The position numbers and the translations under genes are program-made. The notes below the pieces were generated by a model. It searched no databases and had not been told where the DNA came from. It was given only the letters and a program-made list of their open reading frames with translations. Of a stretch of 18,318 nt of DNA, positions 1 to 6,354 are shown in pieces. Source of the DNA: Planctomycetota bacterium (GTDB lineage Bacteria; Planctomycetota; PLA2). The DNA is taken from assembly GCA_023150495.1 (NCBI GenBank), contig JAKLKT010000004.1:1-18318 (forward strand). The letters are read 5' to 3'. Each line of letters opens with the position of its first letter. The first letter of the stretch is position 1.

Positions 1-181
1 CACCTGAGGGCTGGGTTCGTGCGGGCCCGGGTTCCCGAGGGCCCCTGCAGGCCCCGGGAGCCCCCATCGGCGCCCCCGGCGGGCGCTCACCGGAAGAGGT
101 CGTCGCCATAAGTCATTATCTGATAACGTCTTGTGACACGCGCGGAACCGAGGTGGCCCGCGAAAAGGGCGCGCGTTCGTA

Positions 182-203
182 AACCCTTGGCCTGACAAGG
201 GTT
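182..203. repeat. Perfect 7-bp inverted repeat upstream of the HU-type gene
   Basis: AACCCTT (182-188) and AAGGGTT (197-203) are perfect inverted repeats separated by eight bases. The repeat ends 15 bases before the candidate -35 box of the HU-type gene. No T-run follows on either strand, so it does not look like an intrinsic terminator. An operator, or the 3' hairpin of something upstream, are both possible. Confidence 0.4.
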
Positions 204-218
204 CCAGAAAGAAAATGA

Positions 219-246
219 TTGACGGTTTCGGGGTCCGGTCTAGATT
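219..246 (+). promoter_or_regulatory. Candidate sigma70-type promoter for the HU-type gene
   Basis: TTGACG (219-224, 5 of 6 consensus) is followed after 16 bases by TAGATT (241-246, 4 of 6). The predicted transcript would start near 253, giving a leader of about 60 bases before the ATG at 316. The local sequence is clearly more AT-rich than the rest of the window, which is unusual enough here to support a promoter. Confidence 0.5.
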
Positions 247-263
247 CAAGGACGTAAGAGCCG

Positions 264-326
264 ATGGATAAAGGAAATAAGACGCTTCGGCACTTACACG
301 GGCAGGGCACGACCAATGACGGGTGA
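264..326 (+). CDS. Possible 20-codon leader ORF overlapping the HU-type start
   Basis: An ATG at 264 opens a 20-codon frame (starts MDKGNK, ends TTNDG) that stops with TGA at 324-326. It therefore overlaps the first codons of the HU-type gene (ATG at 316) by 11 bases in a different frame. It has its own Shine-Dalgarno-like AAGGA at 248-252, whereas the HU-type start has only a weak GGCAGGGC upstream. The arrangement would suit translational coupling or a regulatory leader peptide. The product resembles no family known to me, and so short an ORF can arise by chance. The alternative is that the region is simply a 5' untranslated leader. Confidence 0.28.
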   Translation: MDKGNKTLRHLHGQGTTNDG

Positions 327-666
327 TGTTTCCTCCTCCTCGCGCTCCGGCGCGGCCTCGGATCCCGACGATTTCGACGGGAAAACGGTGACCAAGAAGG
401 AGCTGGTGAGCCGGATCGCCGACCGCACCGGCCAGACCAAGGTCATCACGAAGGACATCATCCAGATGTTCCTCGACGAGATCATCACGGAGCTCGGCAA
501 GGGCAACCGGCTGGAGTTCCGGGAGTTCGGGGTCTTCGAGATCAAGGAGCGGGCCGCCCGGAAGGCCCAGAATCCGCGGACGCTCGAGAAGGTCGAGGTC
601 CCGAAGAAGAAGGTCGTGAAGTTCAAGGTCGGCCGGATGATGAAGGAGCGGGTCGGGATCACGTAG
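316..666 (+). CDS. HU/IHF-family nucleoid DNA-binding protein with N-terminal extension
   Basis: This 116-residue protein belongs to the HU/IHF family of dimeric DNA-bending proteins that act on the nucleoid. The conserved body begins at about residue 25 (TKKELVSRIADRTG), runs through the dimer helices, and reaches the beta-arm with the motif RKAQNPRT at 82-89. Pro87 sits at the position that intercalates into DNA in this family. The closing strand reads VVKFKVGRMMKERV. Family members are usually 90-100 residues; here a Ser/Asp-rich, probably disordered extension of about 24 residues precedes the fold. HU and IHF usually read RNPRTG at the arm tip, and here the Gly is replaced by Leu (PRTLEKVEV), so sequence preference may differ. 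The start is the ATG at 316, which overlaps the possible leader ORF. IHF-alpha-like versus HU cannot be decided. Confidence 0.93.
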   Translation: MTGDVSSSSRSGAASDPDDFDGKTVTKKELVSRIADRTGQTKVITKDIIQMFLDEIITELGKGNRLEFREFGVFEIKERAARKAQNPRTLEKVEVPKKKVVKFKVGRMMKERVGIT

Positions 667-725
667 CCCGCCCCCCGCGCCCCCCTGCCTCCAGAGCCCG
701 CGCCGCCCGCCGCCCGGCGCGCGTT

Positions 726-731
726 TACAAT
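726..731 (+). promoter_or_regulatory. -10-like TACAAT six bases before a start codon (leaderless candidate)
   Basis: TACAAT lies six bases before the ATG at 738, so transcription would begin at or next to the start codon. No Shine-Dalgarno sequence is present and no good -35 box is visible in the GC-rich stretch before it. The surrounding 667-737 spacer is otherwise almost pure C and G. Confidence 0.4.
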
Positions 732-737
732 CCGAGT

Positions 738-1850
738 ATGAGTCCCGAGGCGGTCCCCGGATCCGAGGCCATCGAGCTCCACTTCTGCCGCCGGTGCGGG
801 ATCTCGATTCCCCAGGCGGACATCGAGACCCACCGCGCGCGCGCCGTTCCCGGCGGGTTCCTGTGCGACGCCTGCGTGCTCGACGCGCCCGTCGTCACGA
901 CGAGGCCGGCGACGCCTGCCGTTGCGGCCGCGCCCGTCCAGGGGTCGCGCGCGCTCGTCCTCGTCGCGCTGCTCTACGTCGTCGGCGCGACGACCTTCCT
1001 CCTCGTCCGCGAGCTGACGAGGCCCGCGCCGCAGCAGCAGCGGGGCGATCTCCTCGCGGCGCGCGATCTCGAGCCGCTCGAGCGGAAGCTGGACGCCTTG
1101 GACGAGCAGACCCGCCGTGCGCTCTCCGATCTCAAGGGCAACGACGAGCGGCAGCGGCAGGACGTGAACGCGCTCAGCAGCGCGGTGAACGGGATGTCCG
1201 AGGACTCCACGCGGGCGGGGCGCGACGTGCGCGCGAGGCTCGACGACCTCGAGGCCGTGGCCAAGGCGATCGCCAACCGCACGCAGCTCGTGCGCGACGA
1301 GGTGGAGGCGGCGCGGAACGAGCTCCGCGCGCTCCGCGGGGAGGCTCCGGCCGCGAAGCCTCCGCCGGAGCCCCTTCCGCCCGTCGAGATGCCGCCGCAG
1401 CGGTCGCCGGAGGAGATCGAGCGCGAGCGGCTCGTCGCGGAGTACATCGGGAAGCTCGCGGACAAGAAGGCGCCGAACACGACGCGCTACAACGCCGCCG
1501 TGTCGCTCGGCGACCTCCGCCACCCGACCGCGATCCCGGCGCTCGTCGACGCCCTCGAGAACGACCCCTACGACCTCGTGTGCCGCGCCGCGGCGTGGTC
1601 GCTCGGCATGTACGGCAAGGAGGCGGTGTCCGCGATCCCCGCGCTCATCCGCCAGCTCGGCGGGAAGGACGGCACGGTCGGCTACATGTGCGAGCGCGCG
1701 CTCGGCGAGATCACGAAGGCGGCCACCGGGACCGCGGTCAGCTTCGGGTTCGACTCGAACGCGAACCAGCGTCAGCGGCGGACGGTCCAGAAGAAGTGGG
1801 AGGACTGGTGGGAGACGAACAAGGGGACGCTCCTGCCCGGAGCCGGCTAG
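738..1850 (+). CDS. Zinc-ribbon, membrane-anchored coiled-coil HEAT-repeat protein
   Basis: This 370-residue protein of unknown function has a clear domain order. An N-terminal zinc ribbon has two CxxC knuckles (Cys17/Cys20 and Cys43/Cys46). A Pro/Ala linker follows, then one transmembrane helix at about 71-91. Residues about 105-205 are charged and coiled-coil-like. A Pro-rich linker leads to about two HEAT-type helical repeats at 235-330, including AIPALVDALENDPYDLVCRA. The tail reads FGFDSNANQ then KKWEDWWETNKG. One TM segment with HEAT repeats on the far side suggests a scaffold spanning the inner membrane; which side faces the periplasm is not certain. The FG...W..WW tail recurs in the lipoprotein at 5911-6354. 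The 3' end overlaps a convergent gene by 113 bases. No enzyme motif is visible, so no function is assigned. Confidence 0.85.
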   Translation: MSPEAVPGSEAIELHFCRRCGISIPQADIETHRARAVPGGFLCDACVLDAPVVTTRPATPAVAAAPVQGSRALVLVALLYVVGATTFLLVRELTRPAPQQQRGDLLAARDLEPLERKLDALDEQTRRALSDLKGNDERQRQDVNALSSAVNGMSEDSTRAGRDVRARLDDLEAVAKAIANRTQLVRDEVEAARNELRALRGEAPAAKPPPEPLPPVEMPPQRSPEEIERERLVAEYIGKLADKKAPNTTRYNAAVSLGDLRHPTAIPALVDALENDPYDLVCRAAAWSLGMYGKEAVSAIPALIRQLGGKDGTVGYMCERALGEITKAATGTAVSFGFDSNANQRQRRTVQKKWEDWWETNKGTLLPGAG

Positions 1851-2325
1851 CGTAGGCGTCGCCCTCGAACTCGCGCAACAGCCGGTCGAGCGCGGGCGTC
1901 TTCCCGCTGCCGCCCTGGACCTCGAGGAAGGCCGCCACGGAGAGGATGTCCCTCAGGTCCCCGGAGGCCGCGCGCTCCAGCCGGCGGCGGTACTCCTCCT
2001 CGAGGAGGCGGAGGGCGCGCCGGGAGGGGAGGATCGACGCGAGGTCGAGCCTCAAGGTCTTCCCTTCGGGCAGGTTCCGGTAGGCCTCGCGGAGGAGGAA
2101 GGCCGCCTCCCTCGGCGGGCGCCCCTCGGCGGCGGAGGCGAGCCCCATGAAGGCGAGCGGAACGGGCTCCCCGGGCGCCTGGAGCAGGCTCTCGCCGAAG
2201 GCGCGCCGCGCGGGCCCGAAGAACCCTCGGCGGAGGTACGCGACGCCGACCTCGAAGTACTGGTCCGCGTCCTCGGCCGCCGCCCCGGCGGCGGCGAGGA
2301 GGAGGAGGAGCGCCCGCCGGGCCAT
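1738..2325 (-). CDS. Secreted TPR-like protein, probably with a lost stop codon
   Basis: This 195-residue minus-strand product starts with a signal peptide (MARRALLLLLAAAGAAA, likely cleaved before Glu-Asp). It continues with helical, TPR-like sequence (YFEVGVAYLRRGFFGPARRAF, LLREAYRNLPEGKTLRLDLA). It is probably periplasmic and may mediate protein contacts. The last 37 or so residues look wrong: after EFEGDAYA the frame runs antisense through the end of the HEAT gene, becomes Ser/Pro-rich, and has poor GC at third positions. Restoring a single base in the Ala codon just before 1847 would put a TAG at 1849-1847, ending the protein at EFEGDAYA and sharing CTAG with the stop of the opposite gene. 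A one-base deletion or sequencing error is therefore likely. The start is the ATG at 2325. Confidence 0.7.
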   Translation of the reverse strand: MARRALLLLLAAAGAAAEDADQYFEVGVAYLRRGFFGPARRAFGESLLQAPGEPVPLAFMGLASAAEGRPPREAAFLLREAYRNLPEGKTLRLDLASILPSRRALRLLEEEYRRRLERAASGDLRDILSVAAFLEVQGGSGKTPALDRLLREFEGDAYASRLRAGASPCSSPTSPPTSSGPSAADAGSRSSRTRS

Positions 2326-2331
2326 GCCATC

Positions 2332-2337
2332 ATGCTA
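2332..2337 (-). promoter_or_regulatory. -10-like TAGCAT six bases before the TPR-gene start
   Basis: On the minus strand TAGCAT ends six bases before the ATG at 2325, the same spacing as TACAAT before the HEAT gene at 738. No Shine-Dalgarno sequence is evident. This is consistent with a leaderless transcript, although the match to TATAAT is only 4 of 6. Confidence 0.3.
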
Positions 2338-2343
2338 CCGCGG

Positions 2344-2382
2344 GCAGGGCCCCTCGCCGGGGCGCGGGGCAGGAGGCCCTGC
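2344..2382 (-). repeat. Hairpin in the 123-bp gap between the GNAT and TPR genes
   Basis: GCAGGGCC (2344-2351) pairs with GGCCCTGC (2375-2382). The stem extends inward by CCT/AGG across one unpaired A. It sits downstream of the GNAT stop (2449) and just before the TPR-gene start on the same strand. It could end the spt-GNAT transcript, but no T-run follows, so this is a weak terminator candidate. Confidence 0.35.
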
Positions 2383-2448
2383 GCGAAGCGTGCGCCCCGG
2401 GCGATCGGCGGCGGTCGAAGGCGGTCCGCAGGATCGGCCCGAGTCCCG

Positions 2449-3552
2449 TCAGATCGACTTCTCGTAGAGCCGCCACCTCTTGTACGCGGCCAGGTTGTAG
2501 AGGCCGAGGCCGTTCAGGAGTGCCGCGTTGTCCGCGAGCACCCAGGAGGCCTCGCACCACGCGTACCGGTCGCCGATCGCCCGGAAGCTCTCGGAGAGGA
2601 GCAGCGCCTCGATGCCGCGCACGCGGTAGCCGGGCAGCACGCCGAGCGCGACCACGCGGCAGCGGCCGCAGCGCTTCGCGCGGAGGAGGCGCAGCCAGCC
2701 CCACGGCAGGAGGTGCCCGGCGCTCGCCTTCGCCGCGACGTTCAGGTCGGGCAGCGCGAGCATGAACCCCACCGGCTTCCCGTCCGCCTCCGCGATCCGC
2801 ACGAGATCCGGATCGAGCACCGCCCTCAGGTCCTTCGCCTTGAACAGGAACTCCTCGCGCCCCACGGGGACGTGCCCCCAGTTGTCGTCCCACGCCGCGT
2901 TGTAGATCTGCCGCGCGGCGTCCACCTCCTCCTCGAAGCGGGAGAGGTCGAGAGGGCGCGCGACGACCCCCTGGCGCTTCGCGCGCTCCGCGAACCGCCG
3001 CGCGCGTTCGGGGCCCCCGCGCTCGAGCGCACCCGCGAGCCCGAGGAGGTCCTGCGCCCCCCGGAACCCCCCTGCCTCCCAGAGCCCGGGCACGTACGAG
3101 GGGTTCCACACCGTGTCCACGACCGGGGGTGTGTCGAATCCGTCGACGAGCACTCCCGCCGTGTCGTGGATCGAGTAGTTGAGGGGCCCGCGCGCCCGCC
3201 CGCACCCGCGCTCGCGGAGCCAGGCCTCCGCGGCCCCGAACAGCGCTCTCGCGGCATCGGGGTCGTCCGCGCAGTCGAAGAACCCGACGACGCCGCAGCC
3301 CTTCGCGCGCGCGTCGAGGTCCCGGTCCACGCAGGCGCCGATGCGGCCCCTCGCCTCGCCGCCATCGAGGAGGATCCACTCCTGCGCCTCGGCGTGGCGC
3401 CAGAAGGGATTCCTCCGGCGGTCCATCACGGCCGAGAACGCCGGGTCGAGCGTGGGGACGAACGAGGGGTCGCGGCCGTAGAGCCTCGCCGGCACGTCGC
3501 GGAAGAGGCGGAGGTCCCTTCGTCCCGCGACCTCGCGCAGGACGAGCGTCAC
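2449..3552 (-). CDS. GNAT-fold N-acyltransferase, candidate bacterial ceramide synthase
   Basis: This 367-residue protein matches a widespread GNAT-like family of about 380 residues. Visible hallmarks are an N-terminal half with GRIGACVDRD, GFFDCADDP, RGPLNYSIHDTAG and DGFDTPP; a central IYNAAWDDNWGHVP; and a C-terminal acyl-donor-binding half with PVGFMLALPDLN, ALGVLPGYRVRGIEALL, SWVLADN and YKRWRLYEKSI. It starts with a GTG at 3552 that overlaps the spt stop codon as GTGA, so the two are translationally coupled. In Caulobacter, bCerS is a GNAT-type enzyme that N-acylates the long-chain base made by SPT. The coupling to spt makes that role the best guess here: transfer of a fatty acyl group to 3-ketosphinganine or sphinganine. 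The family has many unassigned members, so the fold is well supported and the function is inference. Confidence 0.82.
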   Translation of the reverse strand: MTLVLREVAGRRDLRLFRDVPARLYGRDPSFVPTLDPAFSAVMDRRRNPFWRHAEAQEWILLDGGEARGRIGACVDRDLDARAKGCGVVGFFDCADDPDAARALFGAAEAWLRERGCGRARGPLNYSIHDTAGVLVDGFDTPPVVDTVWNPSYVPGLWEAGGFRGAQDLLGLAGALERGGPERARRFAERAKRQGVVARPLDLSRFEEEVDAARQIYNAAWDDNWGHVPVGREEFLFKAKDLRAVLDPDLVRIAEADGKPVGFMLALPDLNVAAKASAGHLLPWGWLRLLRAKRCGRCRVVALGVLPGYRVRGIEALLLSESFRAIGDRYAWCEASWVLADNAALLNGLGLYNLAAYKRWRLYEKSI

Positions 3553-4730
3553 CGGACGAGGTGCTGCTCGGCGAGGACCCGCGAGAAGATCGCGAGGCAG
3601 CGGTCGATCTGCTCGCGCGTGTGCGTCGCCATGTAGGACGTGCGCAGCATGCCGAGGCCGGGCTGCACGGCGGGGGAGACGACGGCGTTGACGAAGACGC
3701 CTTCCTCGAACAGGCGGCGCCAGGTCGCGAAGGTCTCGAAGTCGCCGCCGATGACGATCGGGAGGATCGCGCTCGGGTGCGAGTGCACGTCCACGCCCAT
3801 CTTGCGGAGCCCGCTCCTCGCGTACTCGACGTTCTCCCGGAGGCGCTCGATGTGGTGCGGCTCCGTCCGCATCACCTCGAGGGCCGCGAGCGCCGCCGCC
3901 GCGTTGCCCGGCGTCATGGCCGCGCTGAAGATCATCGGGCGCGCGGTGTACTTCACGAAGTCGATCACCTGGCGCTCGCCGACCACGAACCCGCCGAGGC
4001 TGCCGAAGGACTTCGAGAAGGTGCCCGTGAGGAGCTCGACCTTCACGCCGAAATGGGAGGGCGTGCCGCGCCCGCCCTCGCCGACGACGCCGATGCCGTG
4101 GGCGTCGTCGATGCAGAGCGCCGCGCCGTGGCGGTCCGCGACCTCCCGCAGCCGGCGCAGGTCCGCCATGTCCCCGACCATGCTGAAGATGCCGTCGGAG
4201 ACGATCAGCTTGCCCTTGTCCGGCGGCGCCTCGGCGAGCAGGCGCTCGAGGTCGTCGAGGTCGTTGTGACGGTACTTCTTGAGCGCCCCGTAGGAGAGGC
4301 GCGCCCCGTCGAAGATCGAGGCGTGGTTCTCGCGGTCGCAGAAGATCAGGTCGTTCTTGCCCGCGAGCACGCTCAGCACGCCGAGGTTGGTCTGGAAGCC
4401 GGTGCTGAAGACGAGGGCGGCCTCGGCCCCGAAGTAGTCGGCGAGCGCCTCCTCGAGCCGGTGGTGGAGGTCCAGGGTGCCGTTCAGGAAACGGGAGCCG
4501 CTGCACCCCGTCCCGAAGTCCCGGACCGCCTTCAGGCAGGCCTCCTGCACCCGGGGGTGATGGGTCAGGCCGAGGTAGTTGTTCGACCCGATCATCAGGA
4601 CCCGGCGGCCCTCCATCGTCACCTCGGTGCCGTGGTCGGTCTCCGAGATGGCGTGGAAATAGGGCATCAGCCCGCGCGCATGGACTTCCTCGGCGCGGTC
4701 GAACTTGCGGCACTTGTCGAAGAGGTTCAC
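3549..4730 (-). CDS. spt: Serine palmitoyltransferase (alpha-oxoamine synthase family)
   Basis: This 393-residue PLP enzyme would condense L-serine with palmitoyl-CoA (or acyl-ACP) to give 3-ketosphinganine, the first step of sphingolipid synthesis. The N-terminus LMPYFHAI...HGTEVTMEGRRVLMIGSN and the stretch CSGSRFLNGTLDLH closely resemble Bacteroides-type SPT as I remember it. Active-site residues are visible: His136 (ENHAS) stacking on PLP, Asp208 and His211 in CIDDAHG, and the Schiff-base Lys240 in GTFSKSFGS. GTFSKS and SRFLNGT point to SPT rather than 2-amino-3-ketobutyrate CoA ligase or 8-amino-7-oxononanoate synthase. I chose the GTG at 4730 because homologues begin with LFxKC just after it; no Shine-Dalgarno sequence is seen. 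It is followed with a 4-base overlap by the GNAT gene and lies divergent to the SDR gene. Those other oxoamine synthases are the less likely alternatives. Confidence 0.88.
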   Translation of the reverse strand: MNLFDKCRKFDRAEEVHARGLMPYFHAISETDHGTEVTMEGRRVLMIGSNNYLGLTHHPRVQEACLKAVRDFGTGCSGSRFLNGTLDLHHRLEEALADYFGAEAALVFSTGFQTNLGVLSVLAGKNDLIFCDRENHASIFDGARLSYGALKKYRHNDLDDLERLLAEAPPDKGKLIVSDGIFSMVGDMADLRRLREVADRHGAALCIDDAHGIGVVGEGGRGTPSHFGVKVELLTGTFSKSFGSLGGFVVGERQVIDFVKYTARPMIFSAAMTPGNAAAALAALEVMRTEPHHIERLRENVEYARSGLRKMGVDVHSHPSAILPIVIGGDFETFATWRRLFEEGVFVNAVVSPAVQPGLGMLRTSYMATHTREQIDRCLAIFSRVLAEQHLVR

Positions 4731-4794
4731 GCGCTGGTTGCCGGCAGGTTGTACCGGAGAAGAGCCCCCCCAAAGCCGGCGAAGATCGAGGGTA

Positions 4795-4823
4795 TTCCTA
4801 TCGCCGGCCCCACGGGGTGTCAA
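4795..4823 (-). promoter_or_regulatory. Candidate promoter for spt
   Basis: On the minus strand a perfect TTGACA (plus positions 4818-4823) is followed after 17 bases by TAGGAA (4795-4800, 3 of 6). The start of transcription would be near 4788, leaving about 58 bases of leader before the GTG at 4730. The spacer contains the small inverted repeat CCCC-GT-GGGG. Confidence 0.45.
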
Positions 4824-4829
4824 TAGAAT
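4824..4829 (+). promoter_or_regulatory. Candidate -10 box for the divergent SDR gene
   Basis: TAGAAT (5 of 6 consensus) directly abuts the -35 box of the opposing spt promoter. The spt and SDR promoters would thus be back-to-back within the 138-bp intergenic region and could compete or share a regulator. No good -35 element is visible. Confidence 0.35.
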
Positions 4830-4868
4830 AGCCGCCCGGCCCAACGGCGCGCGAACGCAAGTCCAGTG

Positions 4869-5870
4869 ATGACAAGGCCCAATGAACGCCGCGCCCTCGT
4901 CACCGGCGGACACGGCTTCCTCGGCAGCCACCTCGTGGACCTGCTCCTCGAACAGGGTGTAAGGGTCCGCTGCCTCCTCCGGCCCGACCGGCCGGAACGG
5001 GCGCTCGGGGGCCGGCCGGTCGAGGTGGCCAGGGGTGACCTGCGGGGCGGCAAGGGGCTCGAGGATGCGGTCCGCGGCGTGGATCTCGTCTTCCACGTCG
5101 CGGGGCTCATCGCGGCCAGGTCCCCGGCGGAGTTCCGGGAGGTCAACGCGCACGGCACCGCGCGCCTCGCCGCGGCCGCGGCGGGCCACGCCGACGGGCT
5201 CGGGCGCTTCGTCCTCGTCTCGAGCCAGGCGGCCGCGGGCCCGAGCCCCGACGGGCGCCCGGTCACGGAGGACCTGCCCCCGCACCCCCTGACCCACTAT
5301 GGCCGGAGCAAGCTCCTCGGCGAGGAGGCCGTCAGAGCCGCCGGGATCCCGTTCACGATCGTCCGGCCGCCCGCCATCTACGGGCCGCGGGATCTCGCCC
5401 TCCTGCCCCTGTTCCGGCTTGCTTCCCTGGGCCTCGCGCCGGGGCTCGAAGGGCCGGGACGGCGGTTCAACCTCCTCCATGCGCGCGACGTTGCCCGGGG
5501 TATCCTGCTCTCTGCGGAGGCGGAGGGGGCGCGGGGGAGGACCTACTTCCTCTCGGACGGGAAGGGCTACGGCTACCCCGAGGTCGCAAGGAGCATGGGG
5601 CGCGCCTTCGGCCGCGGGAGCCGGCGGATCCCGGTGCCGGACTTCCTGCTGGACCTCGCGGCGGCGGTGTCGGACGAGGTCATGGGGCTCCTCGGCCGCG
5701 CGCCGGTCTTCTCCCGTGACAAGGCGAGGGAGATGAAGGCGCGATTCTGGCTCTGCTCCGCCGCGCGCGCGGAGGCGGACCTCGGCTGGCGGCCGCTCGT
5801 CGCGCTCGACGACGGGATCCGCGAGACCGCCGAATGGTACGGACGAAACGGCCTCCTCGGGCGGCGCTAG
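4869..5870 (+). CDS. Extended-SDR NAD(P)-dependent reductase/epimerase, candidate ceramide reductase
   Basis: This 333-residue Rossmann protein is of the NAD-dependent epimerase/dehydratase (extended SDR) type. The cofactor loop is TGGHGFLGS with Gly13, Gly16 and Gly19. FHVAGL follows at about 75-80, the Ser pair at 118-119 (VSSQ), and the catalytic YxxxK as Tyr144 and Lys148 (HYGRSK). RPPAIYGPRD is typical of the family. The ATG at 4869 is preferred over a GTG one codon upstream. It is divergent from spt and the GNAT gene. In Caulobacter the third ceramide enzyme, CerR, is an NAD-dependent epimerase/dehydratase-like protein that reduces the 3-keto group, and the neighbourhood suggests the same role here. 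On sequence alone it could equally be a sugar-nucleotide or 3-beta-hydroxysteroid-type dehydrogenase. Confidence 0.85.
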   Translation: MTRPNERRALVTGGHGFLGSHLVDLLLEQGVRVRCLLRPDRPERALGGRPVEVARGDLRGGKGLEDAVRGVDLVFHVAGLIAARSPAEFREVNAHGTARLAAAAAGHADGLGRFVLVSSQAAAGPSPDGRPVTEDLPPHPLTHYGRSKLLGEEAVRAAGIPFTIVRPPAIYGPRDLALLPLFRLASLGLAPGLEGPGRRFNLLHARDVARGILLSAEAEGARGRTYFLSDGKGYGYPEVARSMGRAFGRGSRRIPVPDFLLDLAAAVSDEVMGLLGRAPVFSRDKAREMKARFWLCSAARAEADLGWRPLVALDDGIRETAEWYGRNGLLGRR

Positions 5871-5910
5871 CGGGGAGCCGAACCTATCCGTGGGCCCCGC
5901 CTCCGCTATC

Positions 5911-6354
5911 ATGCCTCGCGTCTTGGCGTTTCCGTGCCGTTCGACCCTCGTCCGGGGGCTCCTGCCCGCTTGGATCGTGTTGGCGGGGTGCCGGGGGGTG
6001 GAGACCCGCGCGGAGTATCCGGAGGACCTCTACCACCCGGACTACGTCAAGAGGAGCAAGGCGGTGGCGACCTTCGCGGAGCGGAAGGACAGGGAGCAGC
6101 TGCCCGAGGCCTTCCGCCTCCTCCTCGATGACGACGCGCAGATCCGCCTCGTCGCCTACGGCGCGATCCGGGAGCTGTCTCCGGGCGGCGAGGACTTCGG
6201 CTACCGGCCCTACCTCCCGGGCGACGTGAGGTTCGGGATCGTCACCCGGTGGCAGGCGTGGTGGTCGAAGAACGGCGGGATGCCGGTCGCGACGTCGGGC
6301 GGGGACGGCGCGCCGGCGGAGGGGGCGGGGGGGGCGGAGGCCGCACGTGGCTGA
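5911..6354 (+). CDS. Small HEAT-like lipoprotein
   Basis: This 147-residue protein of unknown function has a lipoprotein signal peptide ending in IVLAGC (Cys27), so it is probably membrane-anchored facing the periplasm. The mature part has one or two HEAT-type helices (RSKAVATFAERKDREQLPEAF, then LLLDDDAQIRLVAYGAI). A tail follows with FGYRPYLPG and RWQAWWSKNGG, then a Gly/Ala-rich end. That tail resembles the end of the larger HEAT protein at 738-1850. It begins 40 bases after the SDR stop and its stop overlaps the start of the following ATPase by 8 bases, so it is probably co-transcribed with its neighbours. An in-frame GTG at 5890 is an alternative start adding seven residues. No Shine-Dalgarno sequence is seen for either. 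Confidence 0.72.
   Translation: MPRVLAFPCRSTLVRGLLPAWIVLAGCRGVETRAEYPEDLYHPDYVKRSKAVATFAERKDREQLPEAFRLLLDDDAQIRLVAYGAIRELSPGGEDFGYRPYLPGDVRFGIVTRWQAWWSKNGGMPVATSGGDGAPAEGAGGAEAARG

Larger units (their letters stand above)
1..263. other. Upstream non-coding region with promoter-like elements
   Basis: No convincing gene lies here. A minus-strand frame opens with an ATG at 109 and stays open to the window edge (about 36 codons). It is preceded by a -10-like GATAAT (minus strand, plus positions 115-120) five bases before the ATG, so it could be the start of a leaderless divergent gene. Its third codon positions are noticeably less GC-rich than in the real genes, and its product is low-complexity Gly/Pro/Ala, so I do not call it a CDS. 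The stretch also holds a loose inverted repeat (ACGCGCG at 138-144 with CGCGCGT at 170-176), the hairpin at 182-203, and the presumed promoter of the HU-type gene. Confidence 0.4.

Noticed and set aside
1..109. Minus-strand ATG at 109 open to the window edge, as the start of a divergent gene
   Set aside because: Only about 36 codons are visible, the product is Gly/Pro/Ala low complexity, and about a quarter of third positions are A or T, unlike the neighbours. Only the -10-like GATAAT supports it, so it is noted but not called.
3549..4730. 2-amino-3-ketobutyrate CoA ligase (kbl) or 8-amino-7-oxononanoate synthase (bioF)
   Set aside because: The SRFLNGT and GTFSKS motifs and the N-terminal pattern match SPT. 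There is no tdh or bio gene nearby, whereas acyltransferase and reductase genes adjoin.
3561..4826. 421-codon plus-strand ORF opposite spt
   Set aside because: It is a shadow of a gene with intact PLP active-site residues and has no recognisable domain of its own.
4731..5912. N-terminal extension of the spt frame upstream to 5912 on the minus strand
   Set aside because: The extension is low-complexity and antisense to the SDR gene. SPT homologues begin at about the GTG at 4730.
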